Positions 7,406-15,533 of a stretch of 41,651 nt of DNA are shown here, in pieces. Both the position numbers and the translations under genes were made by a program. The first letter of the stretch is position 1. Each line of letters starts with the position of its first letter. Source of the DNA: DATLXU01 sp035575515 (lineage in GTDB: Bacteria > Acidobacteriota > Blastocatellia > UBA7656); assembly GCA_035575515.1 (NCBI GenBank), contig DATLXU010000098.1:1-41651 (forward strand), given 5' to 3'. A model generated the notes under the pieces. The model saw nothing but the letters and a program-made list of their open reading frames with translations. It was not told the origin of the DNA and ran no database searches.

Positions 7406-10400
7406 CTAGAATCTGAAATTCAACCCAAGCTCAACTCTACGCGCGCCGCCCGGACCAAAGAAGGCGCCGGGTCCGCCGAATCCGCCTCCTGAAGCAGAGC
7501 GATTCGCGTGGCCGAACAGCGGAGACGTGAGCGTGCCGATGAATCGGTCGGGGTTCGTGTGGTTAAGCAAGTTATTAAAGTTCAGGCTGATCGTCAGGTT
7601 GTATCTGTGACGATTGTCGCCAAAGAATGCGCCCGGCCCGCCCATCATCGCGCCGCCTCCGCGCATCATAGCCACCTGAGCGCCGCCGAAACCGCGCGCG
7701 CCAGCTCCGCCGCGCCCCTGACCACCACGGTTGCCGCCGCGCTGATTTTGATTCTGAGCATTGCCCTGTTGACCGGCTTGCTGACCGCCCTGCGAGTTCT
7801 GCTGGCCGCCGCGATTGGCCGCAGCCATGCCCGGCCAGTTGTTTGAAGGCGGAGGCCCGAAGCCAATCGTCTTCGAGATACCCAGGTTCGCGTTGAAGTA
7901 AGGGTCGCTCTGGCCGAAGTTGCGCGGAATGATCTGTTCGCCGGGTCGCGGGTCTGGATTAAAGATGCCGAAGGGCGTGACTATTGCGTTCGGGTCATCC
8001 GGGCTGGCAAACGACGGGCGATCTGAGAATTGATTGTCGCGGTTGTTATCGCGGCCCGTCGTGATGTTGAACGGCAGGCCCGACCTCGCGGTTATGAACG
8101 GGGTTATCCGCAGCGCCCACGGCAACGAGACAGAACCGCCGATGAAGAAATTATGGCGAATGTCGTTTGCGGCGCGCCCCCATTCGGTCGAAAAATCATA
8201 CGGATTGGCGGGCATCGTTCCTGCGCCGTCCGTGTTGCTGTGCGCAAATGCAAGTGTGTAATTGCCCCACAATGTCAACTTCTGACTTATGTTAGTTCGC
8301 AGGTTCACCGTCATCTCGTGGCGCGTCGACAGGCCCGTTGATTCATACTGAAGGATCGGGCCTTCGCCCGGGAAGGGAAGTACTGGCAGACCGTTTTCAA
8401 ACTCGACGGGCGCATTGATATTGCGCGAGCGAAGCAGGTGTATGCCGCGAATCCAAGTGTAAGTCAGCGAGCCGAAAATATTCTTGGGCAACTGCCGCTC
8501 TAAGCTGACCTGTCCAAGCACGGTGTAGGGCGCGTTCAAGCCTTCGGACTTCGTGCGAATCGTTGGCTGAATCCGAGTCGCCTCGCCGATGTTGCCCGGA
8601 ATGTCAGGGAAGAAGTTCGGCTGCTGGATGACGAACTGCTGCTGGTGCAATCCGTCCAGGCGGATCGTGTCAGACGTTATGCCCGTGTCAATCCAGGAAT
8701 AAAAGACGCCTCCTCCTCCTCGTATGACAGTCTTCTTATCAACCTTGAAGCTCATCCCGAAGCGGGGCGCAAAGTTCAGCTTGTCGTCCAGGTGAGTTTG
8801 AAAATCGTGGCGCAGCCCAAGCGACAGAGAGAGTCGCGGAGAGACGTTCCAATCGTCCTGCGCGAACCATCCCATCTGCCATTGCGAGAAGCCTATGAAG
8901 GGGTCGCCGCGATTGATCGAAAACTGCGAAGGGCGGTAGCCCGGCACGCCGCGCACTACGCGACTGTAAAGCTCAATCGGGCTGATCGGTATGGGCGCGC
9001 CGTCAGGCCCGAGTATGATCTTGCCCGACTCGTCGCGCTCGAAGTCGCGCCCGAAGGTGAACGTGCCGCGAAAGTTTGAGCGGTTCAGGTTGTCGAGTTG
9101 CACACCTTCGGCGCGGAAGCCCGCTTTGATCGTGTGCTTCTTATAGGTGTAGGTGACGGTGTCTGTGAAATCGAGATTGCGATTCTCGTTGTCCGTAAAC
9201 GACTGGCTGCCGCCGCCGTTGAAAGCATCGAGCACGTTGATCGTTATTGCGTCCGTGAGCGCACGCGACATGCTGTGATTGCGGCTTAACTGTATCCGAG
9301 CTTCGTTGACCGCCCGCTCGCTTGCAATCGTTGTGAGCGAAAACCTCAACGTGTCTTCACCGTTGTTGTTGGTAGTGGCGCGCTCAGGTAGAGTGAATCC
9401 GCCACCAGTCCCTCCAATTCTCTCGCTGGTCGAATGGCGGAATTGAAGTCCGAGCGTGTGGCGCTTGCTCGCAAGATAGTCTGTGCGAATATCGAAGTTT
9501 ATGCTTCGCTGTGGGGTCAGGATCGTCGCCGAGAACGGCTCCGGCAGAAGCGTCGTCGGGTTGAGCACTATCGCGTTGGTGACGTCGTTGCCATCGGTTT
9601 CCATCCGATGCAGATTAAAGAAGAAGCCCCAACGGTTGCGGATTATTGGCCCGCTGAAGTAGCCGCCAAACATGCGGCGCTGGAAAGGCGCCCTCGTCAG
9701 CGCAAACGGGTCGCGGGCGTTCAGCGATTCGTCGTTGAAATTGAGATTGAAGCCGCCGTGAAAAGTGTCCGTGCCAGGCTTGGTGATGATCTCTATGCGT
9801 GAGCCGCTTCGCTCGGTGTATTCGGCAGAAAACGGATTCTGGTTTATGTTGATTCTAAGTATCGCTTCTTTGGGCGGAATCTGGCCGCGCTCGCGAAACC
9901 CGCCAACGTAAACCTGAGCGTCTTCGCCTCCGGCTCCAGCCATCTGCTTGAGTGTGTCGAGCAGCTCATCAGGGTCGTCGGGCAGCCCTTCAAGGTCTTT
10001 TTCAGTGAGCGTGATGGCCGAAAGGTTCTTGTCCGGCTCGGTCGAGATGCCCGGCGAGTCGTTCTTCACCTCTACCTGCTCGGAGATGCCGACCTGCAGT
10101 TTTATATCGAAGGTGGTCGAGCGCTTGGTGAGATCAATCTCTTGAGTGAACTTGGCAAACCCTTCGACCTCGACCGTGAGCATATAAAGACCGGGCTTGA
10201 GTCCCGTGAAGCGATAGCGCCCCTGATCGTCAGCGACCGTGTTTAGCTTGTTGCCCTTGCCGTCATCGAGCGTAATCGGCACGGCGGGTATGTAGGCGTT
10301 CGTTTCGTCAACGACCGTCCCGCGCAGCTCAACCGCGCTCTGGGCATATACGGAAGAATTTGAAACCGCGTTGAAATTGAGGAGCATTAAAATCGTCGCG

Positions 10401-10438
10401 AGTGCTACAGCTATATTCCTTTTCATCATCACTGTCAT
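7406..10438 (-). CDS. Oar-like TonB-dependent receptor with carboxypeptidase-regulatory domain
   Basis: An outer-membrane protein of about 1010 residues. A hydrophobic signal peptide ends near VYAQSA (about 34). A CarboxypepD_reg-like beta-sandwich follows (about 36-118: VELRGTVVDETNAYIPAV, then GRYRFTGLKPGLYMLTVEVEGF). Next is a plug-like region with the Oar phrase FSAEYTERSGSRIEIITKPGT, then a long beta-barrel ending in the outer-membrane signal LGLNFRF. A Gly/Gln/Asn-rich stretch interrupts the barrel (roughly 7625-7845). The start could be the GTG at 10441, the ATG at 10438 or the ATGs at 10429/10426; AGAGAAG lies just upstream. Such proteins import or display large substrates; the ligand is unknown. 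It is downstream of the sigma/anti-sigma/Spy block and upstream of the EF-hand gene. Confidence 0.9.
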   Translation of the reverse strand: MTVMMKRNIAVALATILMLLNFNAVSNSSVYAQSAVELRGTVVDETNAYIPAVPITLDDGKGNKLNTVADDQGRYRFTGLKPGLYMLTVEVEGFAKFTQEIDLTKRSTTFDIKLQVGISEQVEVKNDSPGISTEPDKNLSAITLTEKDLEGLPDDPDELLDTLKQMAGAGGEDAQVYVGGFRERGQIPPKEAILRININQNPFSAEYTERSGSRIEIITKPGTDTFHGGFNLNFNDESLNARDPFALTRAPFQRRMFGGYFSGPIIRNRWGFFFNLHRMETDGNDVTNAIVLNPTTLLPEPFSATILTPQRSINFDIRTDYLASKRHTLGLQFRHSTSERIGGTGGGFTLPERATTNNNGEDTLRFSLTTIASERAVNEARIQLSRNHSMSRALTDAITINVLDAFNGGGSQSFTDNENRNLDFTDTVTYTYKKHTIKAGFRAEGVQLDNLNRSNFRGTFTFGRDFERDESGKIILGPDGAPIPISPIELYSRVVRGVPGYRPSQFSINRGDPFIGFSQWQMGWFAQDDWNVSPRLSLSLGLRHDFQTHLDDKLNFAPRFGMSFKVDKKTVIRGGGGVFYSWIDTGITSDTIRLDGLHQQQFVIQQPNFFPDIPGNIGEATRIQPTIRTKSEGLNAPYTVLGQVSLERQLPKNIFGSLTYTWIRGIHLLRSRNINAPVEFENGLPVLPFPGEGPILQYESTGLSTRHEMTVNLRTNISQKLTLWGNYTLAFAHSNTDGAGTMPANPYDFSTEWGRAANDIRHNFFIGGSVSLPWALRITPFITARSGLPFNITTGRDNNRDNQFSDRPSFASPDDPNAIVTPFGIFNPDPRPGEQIIPRNFGQSDPYFNANLGISKTIGFGPPPSNNWPGMAAANRGGQQNSQGGQQAGQQGNAQNQNQRGGNRGGQGRGGAGARGFGGAQVAMMRGGGAMMGGPGAFFGDNRHRYNLTISLNFNNLLNHTNPDRFIGTLTSPLFGHANRSASGGGFGGPGAFFGPGGARRVELGLNFRF

Positions 10439-10528
10439 CACTTCTCTATTTTAGCTGGTCCACTGGTTAGCGTTCGGGAGCTATGGTTTTCCGCCTCGAA
10501 AAGGGGCGGATCGTTCTCAAAATGAGTT

Positions 10529-10561
10529 GCAGAATTCGGAATCGAAAGTTCCAAATTCTGC
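10529..10561. terminator. Hairpin between Spy-like gene and Oar-like gene
   Basis: GCAGAATTCGGAA and TTCCAAATTCTGC form a 13-bp stem with one mismatch around a 7-nt loop. It sits 3' of the Spy-like gene on the minus strand, so it may end or attenuate the sigma-factor operon before the receptor gene. There is no clear T-tract, so it could equally be a repeat element. Confidence 0.4.
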
Positions 10562-10572
10562 GTGCTCGAAGA

Positions 10573-11040
10573 TCAATGATGCCCCTTGTAACGTTCCCTC
10601 ATCTGCTCGCGCTGGCGATCCTGTTCCTGCAACAACTCTTCAAACTTCGCGCGCTGGTCTTGGCTTAAAATCCCGCGAATCTCGTTGCGAGATTCCTCGC
10701 GGACCTCTTTGAATCGCGGCCCGAACTTCTCCATCACAGGCCCGATCTCCGGCTCCATCTCTCTTTTTATCTCGCTGAACTTATCGTTCCTCTTTTCGAG
10801 AATCGCCTTGACCTTCTCCTGCTGGCTTTCAGACAAGCCAAGTCGCTGAGCCATCTTCTTTATGATGTAATCATTGCCGGTCAGCTCAGTCTCAGCTTCT
10901 TTGCTCGAAGCCGCAGGCTCGGCTGATGTCATGAACCGCTTGTAGAGATTAAGCGACAGCGCGCCTGCCGCGAACCCGATTATGAAGACTACAAGCACGA
11001 TTAACCGCGCTTTGGTTTTATTGTCAGTCCTATTTTCCAT
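10573..11040 (-). CDS. Spy/CpxP-like membrane-anchored periplasmic protein
   Basis: From the ATG at 11040 (MENRTDNKTK) this is a 155-residue protein with an N-terminal membrane segment (about 10-33) and a helical, charged C-terminal domain. The pattern LGLSESQQEKVKAILEKRND, then RGILSQDQRAKFEELLQEQD, is typical of the Spy/CpxP/zinc-resistance-associated (LTxxQ-type) family. GAGGAGAG precedes the start. It overlaps the end of the anti-sigma gene (ATGGAAAATAG), so it is translated with it. Family members are envelope chaperones or metal-stress sensors, which fits the sigma/anti-sigma partner genes. A C-terminal GHH could bind metal. Confidence 0.85.
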   Translation of the reverse strand: MENRTDNKTKARLIVLVVFIIGFAAGALSLNLYKRFMTSAEPAASSKEAETELTGNDYIIKKMAQRLGLSESQQEKVKAILEKRNDKFSEIKREMEPEIGPVMEKFGPRFKEVREESRNEIRGILSQDQRAKFEELLQEQDRQREQMRERYKGHH

Positions 11041-11584
11041 CCCATCTCTCCTCAACCGCCACAACAGATTCAAACACATCGTCAGGTGTCGGCTCAGGAA
11101 AATCGTTTACACGTTCGGTCGACCGCGCCGCCTGGCTCGCACTTGACGGTTTGTTCAACTTCGACGAGCTGTTCCACAACACCGTCGCTCCCACTATTAA
11201 AATCAGCAGAAGCGCCATAGCCGGAATCATCTGCCGCGCGATGACTAGCAAAGCTCCGGCCCACGATTCATCCTGCTGCTGCGGCGGGGATATTGTTTCA
11301 GGCCCGCGCGCAATCCTGGCTCGCAATGCCTTGAAGAAACCCTCGTCGGGCCTGACAGGCTCAGGCGCAGCGGCAAGGTTCAAAGCCGCCAGCCCCAGCG
11401 CGTAAAGGCGATACTCGCTCGCGCAACCCGCGCACGCTTGAATGTGGCGCTCAAGCGCCGCGCGTTCTTGCGCGCTCAATTGCTCTCTTGCTCCGGCAAT
11501 TGCGCCGCGCTCATCAAGCCGACGAAATTGTTTACGCGCCTGTCTGCAATTTACTCTTGCCTTCCTATACATCCTCTTGTTCAT
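11030..11584 (-). CDS. Anti-sigma factor with zinc-binding N-terminus
   Basis: A 184-residue membrane protein. The N-terminal ~65 residues resemble a zinc anti-sigma domain, with C13 and H47-x3-C51-x2-C54 (HIQACAGC). A single membrane segment spans about 119-137 (MIPAMALLLILIVGATVLW), followed by a short extracytoplasmic tail. It should hold the adjacent ECF sigma factor inactive until an envelope signal arrives. The start overlaps the sigma gene stop by 4 bp (ATGA), and its end overlaps the Spy-like gene. Regulated proteolysis is usual for the family; the site-2 protease at 3909-4640 is a possible but unproven participant. Confidence 0.88.
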   Translation of the reverse strand: MNKRMYRKARVNCRQARKQFRRLDERGAIAGAREQLSAQERAALERHIQACAGCASEYRLYALGLAALNLAAAPEPVRPDEGFFKALRARIARGPETISPPQQQDESWAGALLVIARQMIPAMALLLILIVGATVLWNSSSKLNKPSSASQAARSTERVNDFPEPTPDDVFESVVAVEERWDGK

Positions 11585-12429
11585 CGTTTCTTCCTCATTC
11601 GCTCACCGCTCAGTGTGAGCCTCTTCATCGCCGCGCGAAGCGTGCGCCGCGCCCTGAAGGCTCGCACCTTGACTTTCGATTGACCCCACCCGGTCATATC
11701 GGAAACTTCTTTAACAGAAAATCCATCCCGGTCAATCAGCACCAGCACGAGCCTGTCGTCCGGGTCGAGCTTCGCCAGAAGCCGCTCGGCTATCTCAGCC
11801 GCGTCGCGCTGCCGCTCGGCGCTTTTGTGCCGCTCGCGCGCGACTTCGAGCATCTGTAACTCAAGCCACTCGTTTTCGTCCTGCGATTCATGAGGCGTCT
11901 GCTGCTCGACTCGCCTCCGCTGAGCGCGAAGGTGATCGTAGCAGGCGTTGACTGCTATCTTCGCCACCCACGCTTCAAACGAGCGGCCCCGCGTAAATGT
12001 GCCGAGCGAGAAATAGGCTTTGGCGAAGACTTCCTGCGCGATGTCTTCGACCATATCGCGGCGGCGGAAGAAGCTGCCGATTATGCTGAAGACGCGCGGG
12101 CTGTGGCGGCGAACTAGCTGCTCGAAAGCATCGTGGTCTCCAGCGAGGCTCGCTTCAATCAATTGGTCTTCGTCGTCAGCGCGCGCAACCCTGTCGTCCT
12201 GCTCTGCCTGCTCCAATCTCGCCACGAGGTTTGCGTCCTCGATTTCAGTCAAAGGCTGATCAAGCGCGAACTCGTGTGAGTCGCCGGCCAGAGAGCGACG
12301 AGCCGTGCTATGCGCGCTGCTGTCTTCGGATTGTTTCAATCCACGCTCCACTGAAATTTTGCGTGGCGAAAAACTCGCTGCAGCTTTTCCGCCCACGATT
12401 CTAAGATAAATGCTCAGACGACTTGCCAT
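11581..12429 (-). CDS. ECF (sigma-70 family) RNA polymerase sigma factor
   Basis: A 282-residue sigma factor. Region 2 lies at about 88-170 (DQLIEASLAGDHDAFEQLVR, then EDIAQEVFAKAYFSL and FEAWVAKIAVNACYDHLR). Region 4 lies at about 212-266 (LDPDDRLVLVLIDRDGFSVK, then EVSDMTGWGQSKVKVRAFRA). It would direct RNA polymerase to envelope-response genes and is controlled by the anti-sigma factor directly downstream. The N-terminal ~85 residues are not part of the normal ECF fold and are low in family features. They may be a true extension or an over-long start; the ATG at 12429 has only a weak purine-rich site upstream. Confidence 0.92.
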   Translation of the reverse strand: MASRLSIYLRIVGGKAAASFSPRKISVERGLKQSEDSSAHSTARRSLAGDSHEFALDQPLTEIEDANLVARLEQAEQDDRVARADDEDQLIEASLAGDHDAFEQLVRRHSPRVFSIIGSFFRRRDMVEDIAQEVFAKAYFSLGTFTRGRSFEAWVAKIAVNACYDHLRAQRRRVEQQTPHESQDENEWLELQMLEVARERHKSAERQRDAAEIAERLLAKLDPDDRLVLVLIDRDGFSVKEVSDMTGWGQSKVKVRAFRARRTLRAAMKRLTLSGERMRKKR

Positions 12430-12716
12430 CTCGCGCCTGCGGCTGGCGCGGACCCGACTCTCTATTGTAGCCGAACCTGATAGACGTAATCACGCGTTCT
12501 TTGTTCAGCTTTTCGCAACCCTTATCGCGGGGCGGCGCTTGAATTATTTGCAAAGAACCTTCGATGGCCACATTTCTGCTATGGTCATCTACTGCTAAGA
12601 CGGCGGTCTTCAACTAACGGTTACGGAAAATAAGTCCGAAGCCCGAAGTCCGAATACCGGAGTCGAGGACCATCTTGGCTCAACCTGCAAGGAAGTAGAG
12701 TGATTGCTGGCAGCGA
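12430..12716. other. Spacer upstream of the sigma operon
   Basis: No supported gene. It must hold the promoter of the sigma/anti-sigma operon but no clear -35/-10 pair was recognised. Its left side includes the AAGTCCGAAG-word inverted repeat listed separately. Confidence 0.5.
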
Positions 12717-12740
12717 CTACGGACTTCGGACTATGGACTC
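12632..12740. repeat. Palindromic element with AAGTCCGAAG word arms
   Basis: The left arm 12632-12654 and the right arm 12718-12740 match as inverted repeats in about 18 of 23 positions, with ~63 bp between them. Each arm is built from the word AAGTCCG. The right arm contains the last codons and stop of the MFS gene, whose C-terminus therefore reads ...SIVRSP. Confidence 0.7.
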
Positions 12741-14003
12741 ATCTAGTATCGGCGCGGCTTCGCGGATCAGGTGCGGCAGCCGAAGCCAGAACAATAGCGC
12801 AGCTGCAAAACAGAATGCGCCGCCCGCCGCAACCGTGTAGGGTGCGCCGATGCGCGAGGCCACCGCGCCCGCGAGCAAACTGCCGAAAGGGGCCATGCCC
12901 ATCAGGCTCATTGAAAAGAAACTCATCATTCGCCCGCGCATTCGGTCGGGAATCATCGTCTGCACGAGCGTGTTCGAGGCGGACATTTGAAGCAACAGCG
13001 TGAAGCCCACAGGGATAACAAGCAGCGTCGAAAGAATCAGATTGCGCGAAAGTGAAAACAGTATCAGCATGACGCCGAGCGTAGCGACGCTTGCGGCGAC
13101 TAATCGCCCAAGCCCATGAACCTGTCGCCGCGCAGCAAGTGTAAGCGCGCCCATCATCGCGCCCGTTCCCGCGCCCGCCATCAAAATTCCGAGCGCGCGC
13201 GGCCCGCCGTGCAGCACGTCGCTCGCAAAGATAGGCATCAGCACAATGTAAGGCAACCCGAATATGCTCACGGAGGCGACGAGCAATAGCAGCGCGCGGA
13301 TAGGTCGCGCCGTGCGAACGAAATCGAAGCCTTCGCGCAGGTTCGACAGCACCGAGCCGTTAGGCTGATCGGTGTGAGCTTTGCCGACGCGAATCATGAA
13401 TAATCCGATGATGACAGCGATGTAGCTGATGGCGTTGATTAGAAAGCACAGCCCTTCGCCCAGCCACGCGACAATCAATCCGGCTATTGCAGGCCCGACG
13501 ATGCGCGAGCCTTGAATCATAGAGGAGTTGAGCGCGATGGCGTTCATCAAATCTTCTTTGCCGACAAGCTCGATCATGAAAGACTGCCGCGTCGGCAGAT
13601 CGAATGCGTTCACGACGCCGAGCAGCAGCGCCAGCGCGAAGACCGATTCGACCGTGACTCGATGGCTCAGCGTGAGCGCGGCAAGCGCGAATGCCTGAAG
13701 CATCGCAAGCGTCTGCGTGATGATGATTATTTGGTGACGGCTGTGGCGGTCGGCCATCACTCCGCCGACGGGCGCAAGCAGGAAGACCGGCACCTGGCCC
13801 GTAAATCCTATTAATCCCAAAAGCCACGCGGAGCCAGTCAGCCGGTAGATCAGCCAGCTTTGAGCGACGCTCTGCATCCACGTGCCTGTGAACGACACGA
13901 GCATGCCGAAGAAGTAAATGCGATAGTTGCGATGGCGCAGCGCGCGGAGCGTTTCCTTGACGCGCTGCGCTTTTGGTTTGCGTCCTTCCACCTGCGGCCT
14001 CAA
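12717..14003 (-). CDS. MFS transporter, EntS/MFS_3-like exporter
   Basis: A 428-residue inner-membrane protein with about 12 membrane segments. The N-terminal FRNYRIYFFGML-like phrase (LRHRNYRIYFFGMLVSFTGT), then MQSVAQSWLIYRLTGSAWLLG, and the loop GGVMADRHSRHQII match the EntS/MFS_3 drug or siderophore exporter group. The usual conserved loop between the halves is present (RMRGRMMSFFSMS in the second half). Substrate unknown. The start is TTG at 14003 or GTG at 13991; neither has a strong ribosome site. The last ~8 residues are encoded inside a short-word repeat arm. Confidence 0.9.
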   Translation of the reverse strand: MRPQVEGRKPKAQRVKETLRALRHRNYRIYFFGMLVSFTGTWMQSVAQSWLIYRLTGSAWLLGLIGFTGQVPVFLLAPVGGVMADRHSRHQIIIITQTLAMLQAFALAALTLSHRVTVESVFALALLLGVVNAFDLPTRQSFMIELVGKEDLMNAIALNSSMIQGSRIVGPAIAGLIVAWLGEGLCFLINAISYIAVIIGLFMIRVGKAHTDQPNGSVLSNLREGFDFVRTARPIRALLLLVASVSIFGLPYIVLMPIFASDVLHGGPRALGILMAGAGTGAMMGALTLAARRQVHGLGRLVAASVATLGVMLILFSLSRNLILSTLLVIPVGFTLLLQMSASNTLVQTMIPDRMRGRMMSFFSMSLMGMAPFGSLLAGAVASRIGAPYTVAAGGAFCFAAALLFWLRLPHLIREAAPILDESIVRSP

Positions 14004-14042
14004 TCGGAGAATTCAACAACTCAACAAAGATGGAATTGTAGT

Positions 14043-14142
14043 TAGTCCTTTGTCATTTGTCATTTGTCCTTCGTCATGCAGTGTGCTAACAAGAAACAAA
14101 CAGCCAATAAGAAATGACAAGGGACTAATGACAAGCGACAAC
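14043..14142. repeat. Palindromic element with TTTGTCATT word arms
   Basis: The left arm (14043-14077) is a tandem of TTTGTCAT words and the right arm (14112-14142) is its imperfect inverted copy, matching about 25 of 31 positions with one gap. The centre is ~34 bp. It occupies the divergent spacer between the MFS gene and the uracil-DNA glycosylase gene. Confidence 0.75.
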
Positions 14143-14186
14143 CGTTAACTTGACCGCCGCCATTGCGTGATGGAAAATCCTAGCCA

Positions 14187-15089
14187 ATGGCGAAAGAGAT
14201 AATTGAAGAGCTTGTGTCAATTGCGCGCCAGCTCGAAGAGCAGTTGAAGTTTTATCGCGAGTTTGGCGTTGAAGAGATCGGCGGTGCGGCTCGCGCCCTG
14301 AAATCGGCTACAGGAGCCGGTTTCAAGGCTGAGCGTGCGCGCGAAGAGTTGGCGGCAGCAACAGAGGATACTGCTGTTGAACAATTCTTGACAGAGCCGC
14401 GAGGCGAACAAGATATGCCCAAAAAGAGTGAAGAGATAGCTCAGGCGAGTCTGTTTGGGGATTTATTTCCTGCCGAAAAAGCCGAAGCGCCGCGCGCGAA
14501 AGGCGCGAGCCTTCACGTTCTTCAATCGCAGGATCCGTCGCTTGAGGCCATTCGCGAAGACATAGGCGAATGCACGCGCTGCAAGCTGCACGAGCATCGC
14601 CGCAATATAGTTTTTGGCGAAGGCAACCAGCAGGCGAAGCTTGTGTTCGTGGGCGAAGGGCCGGGCGCGGAAGAAGACGCTACGGGCCGACCCTTCGTCG
14701 GTCGCGCGGGGCAGTTGCTCGACAAGATCATCGGAGCCATCGGACTCAAGCGCGAAGACGTTTACATCTGCAACGTCGTCAAATGCCGCCCGCCGGGCAA
14801 CCGCGCTCCTGAGCGCGATGAAGTTGCCACGTGCGAGCAATTTCTTTTCCGTCAGTTGGCATTCATCAAACCGAGGGTGATCGTCGCGCTCGGTTCCCCC
14901 GCGTTTCAGTGTCTGCTCAGAACCAAAGAGACAATTACGCGGGCGCGCGGCGAGTGGCGCGAATGGAACAGCATAATGGTTATGCCTACATTTCATCCTG
15001 CTTACCTGCTGCGCACGCCGGAAAAGAAACGCGAAGTTTGGGAAGACATGAAAAAGGTGCGCGACTACATTAACGCTTCGATTCATTGA
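14187..15089 (+). CDS. Family 4 (Fe-S) uracil-DNA glycosylase with N-terminal extension
   Basis: A 300-residue base-excision repair enzyme that removes uracil from DNA. The catalytic domain starts near 115. The four Fe-S cysteines are C129, C132, C200 and C216. Motif 1 is GEGPGAEED (157-165), the uracil-binding region is GRPFVGRAGQLLD, and motif 2 is HPAYLLR (270-276). Family 4 enzymes are usually about 190-230 residues; here an extra ~115-residue N-terminal region contains a helical segment (MAKEIIEELVSIARQLEEQL), a charged linker and QASLF at 86-90. That pentapeptide matches the bacterial sliding-clamp-binding consensus QL(S/D)LF at four of five positions. The start ATG is the first in frame; spacing to the catalytic domain makes a shorter start possible. 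Confidence 0.94.
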   Translation: MAKEIIEELVSIARQLEEQLKFYREFGVEEIGGAARALKSATGAGFKAERAREELAAATEDTAVEQFLTEPRGEQDMPKKSEEIAQASLFGDLFPAEKAEAPRAKGASLHVLQSQDPSLEAIREDIGECTRCKLHEHRRNIVFGEGNQQAKLVFVGEGPGAEEDATGRPFVGRAGQLLDKIIGAIGLKREDVYICNVVKCRPPGNRAPERDEVATCEQFLFRQLAFIKPRVIVALGSPAFQCLLRTKETITRARGEWREWNSIMVMPTFHPAYLLRTPEKKREVWEDMKKVRDYINASIH

Positions 15090-15095
15090 GCGCGC

Positions 15096-15118
15096 GGGCG
15101 CGTCAAACGAGCGCGCCC
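15096..15118. terminator. GC-rich hairpin after the uracil-DNA glycosylase gene
   Basis: GGGCGCG and CGCGCCC form a 7-bp stem around a 9-nt loop, starting 6 bp after the stop codon. There is no T-tract, so factor-independent termination is uncertain. It lies between convergent genes. Confidence 0.35.
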
Positions 15119-15191
15119 CTACCCGTCAAGTCACACTTCGGACTTGCAGGCAGAGTTTGTGCTGCATTGATTAAGCGAGGATTATTAGTTG

Positions 15192-15533
15192 CTAGGACAC
15201 GGGCGCGTGAGCGTGTGCAGTTGAAGCGCGCATTCTCAGAAAACAATCGCGACAATAGACCGGTCGCCCCTGAGTCGGCCTAAACGGCACCGTAGTCTCG
15301 ATGCCGCACAGAGCGCATTTGACGGTCACCTCGATGCGCTCGCGCGGAAAAGGCTGACCGTATGTCTGCATGTTGGCGGCGATCCGCTCATTCTTCTTTA
15401 TCTTGCACGGCTTGCACCGCTTCGGGTCGTTCTTCAGACCCTTGTCGGCAAAGAAGAGTTGCTCGCCTGCTGTAAAAACAAATTCCTCGTTGCAGTCAAT
15501 ACACCGCAAAACCTTATCCTTGTACTCGTACAC
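15192..15533 (-). CDS. Double zinc-ribbon protein (CxxC-x17-CxxC type)
   Basis: A 113-residue small cytoplasmic protein with two predicted four-cysteine zinc sites. The first uses C11/C14 and C40/C43 (a zf-trcl-like probable zinc ribbon), with the phrase FFADKGLKNDPKRCKPC. The second uses C73/C76 and C94/C97, spaced CxxC-x17-CxxC. The family is widespread and of unknown role, possibly nucleic-acid binding. The C-terminus (ASTAHAHAPVS) is non-conserved. No operon partner is evident. Confidence 0.88.
   Translation of the reverse strand: MYEYKDKVLRCIDCNEEFVFTAGEQLFFADKGLKNDPKRCKPCKIKKNERIAANMQTYGQPFPRERIEVTVKCALCGIETTVPFRPTQGRPVYCRDCFLRMRASTAHAHAPVS

Noticed and set aside
12401..12613. 70-codon minus-strand frame upstream of the sigma gene
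   Set aside because: No conserved features and it overlaps the sigma gene start; treated as leader DNA.
14043..14142. CRISPR array, suggested by repeated TTTGTCAT words
   Set aside because: Repeats are tandem 7-9 nt words with no spacers of regular length and form inverted arms instead.
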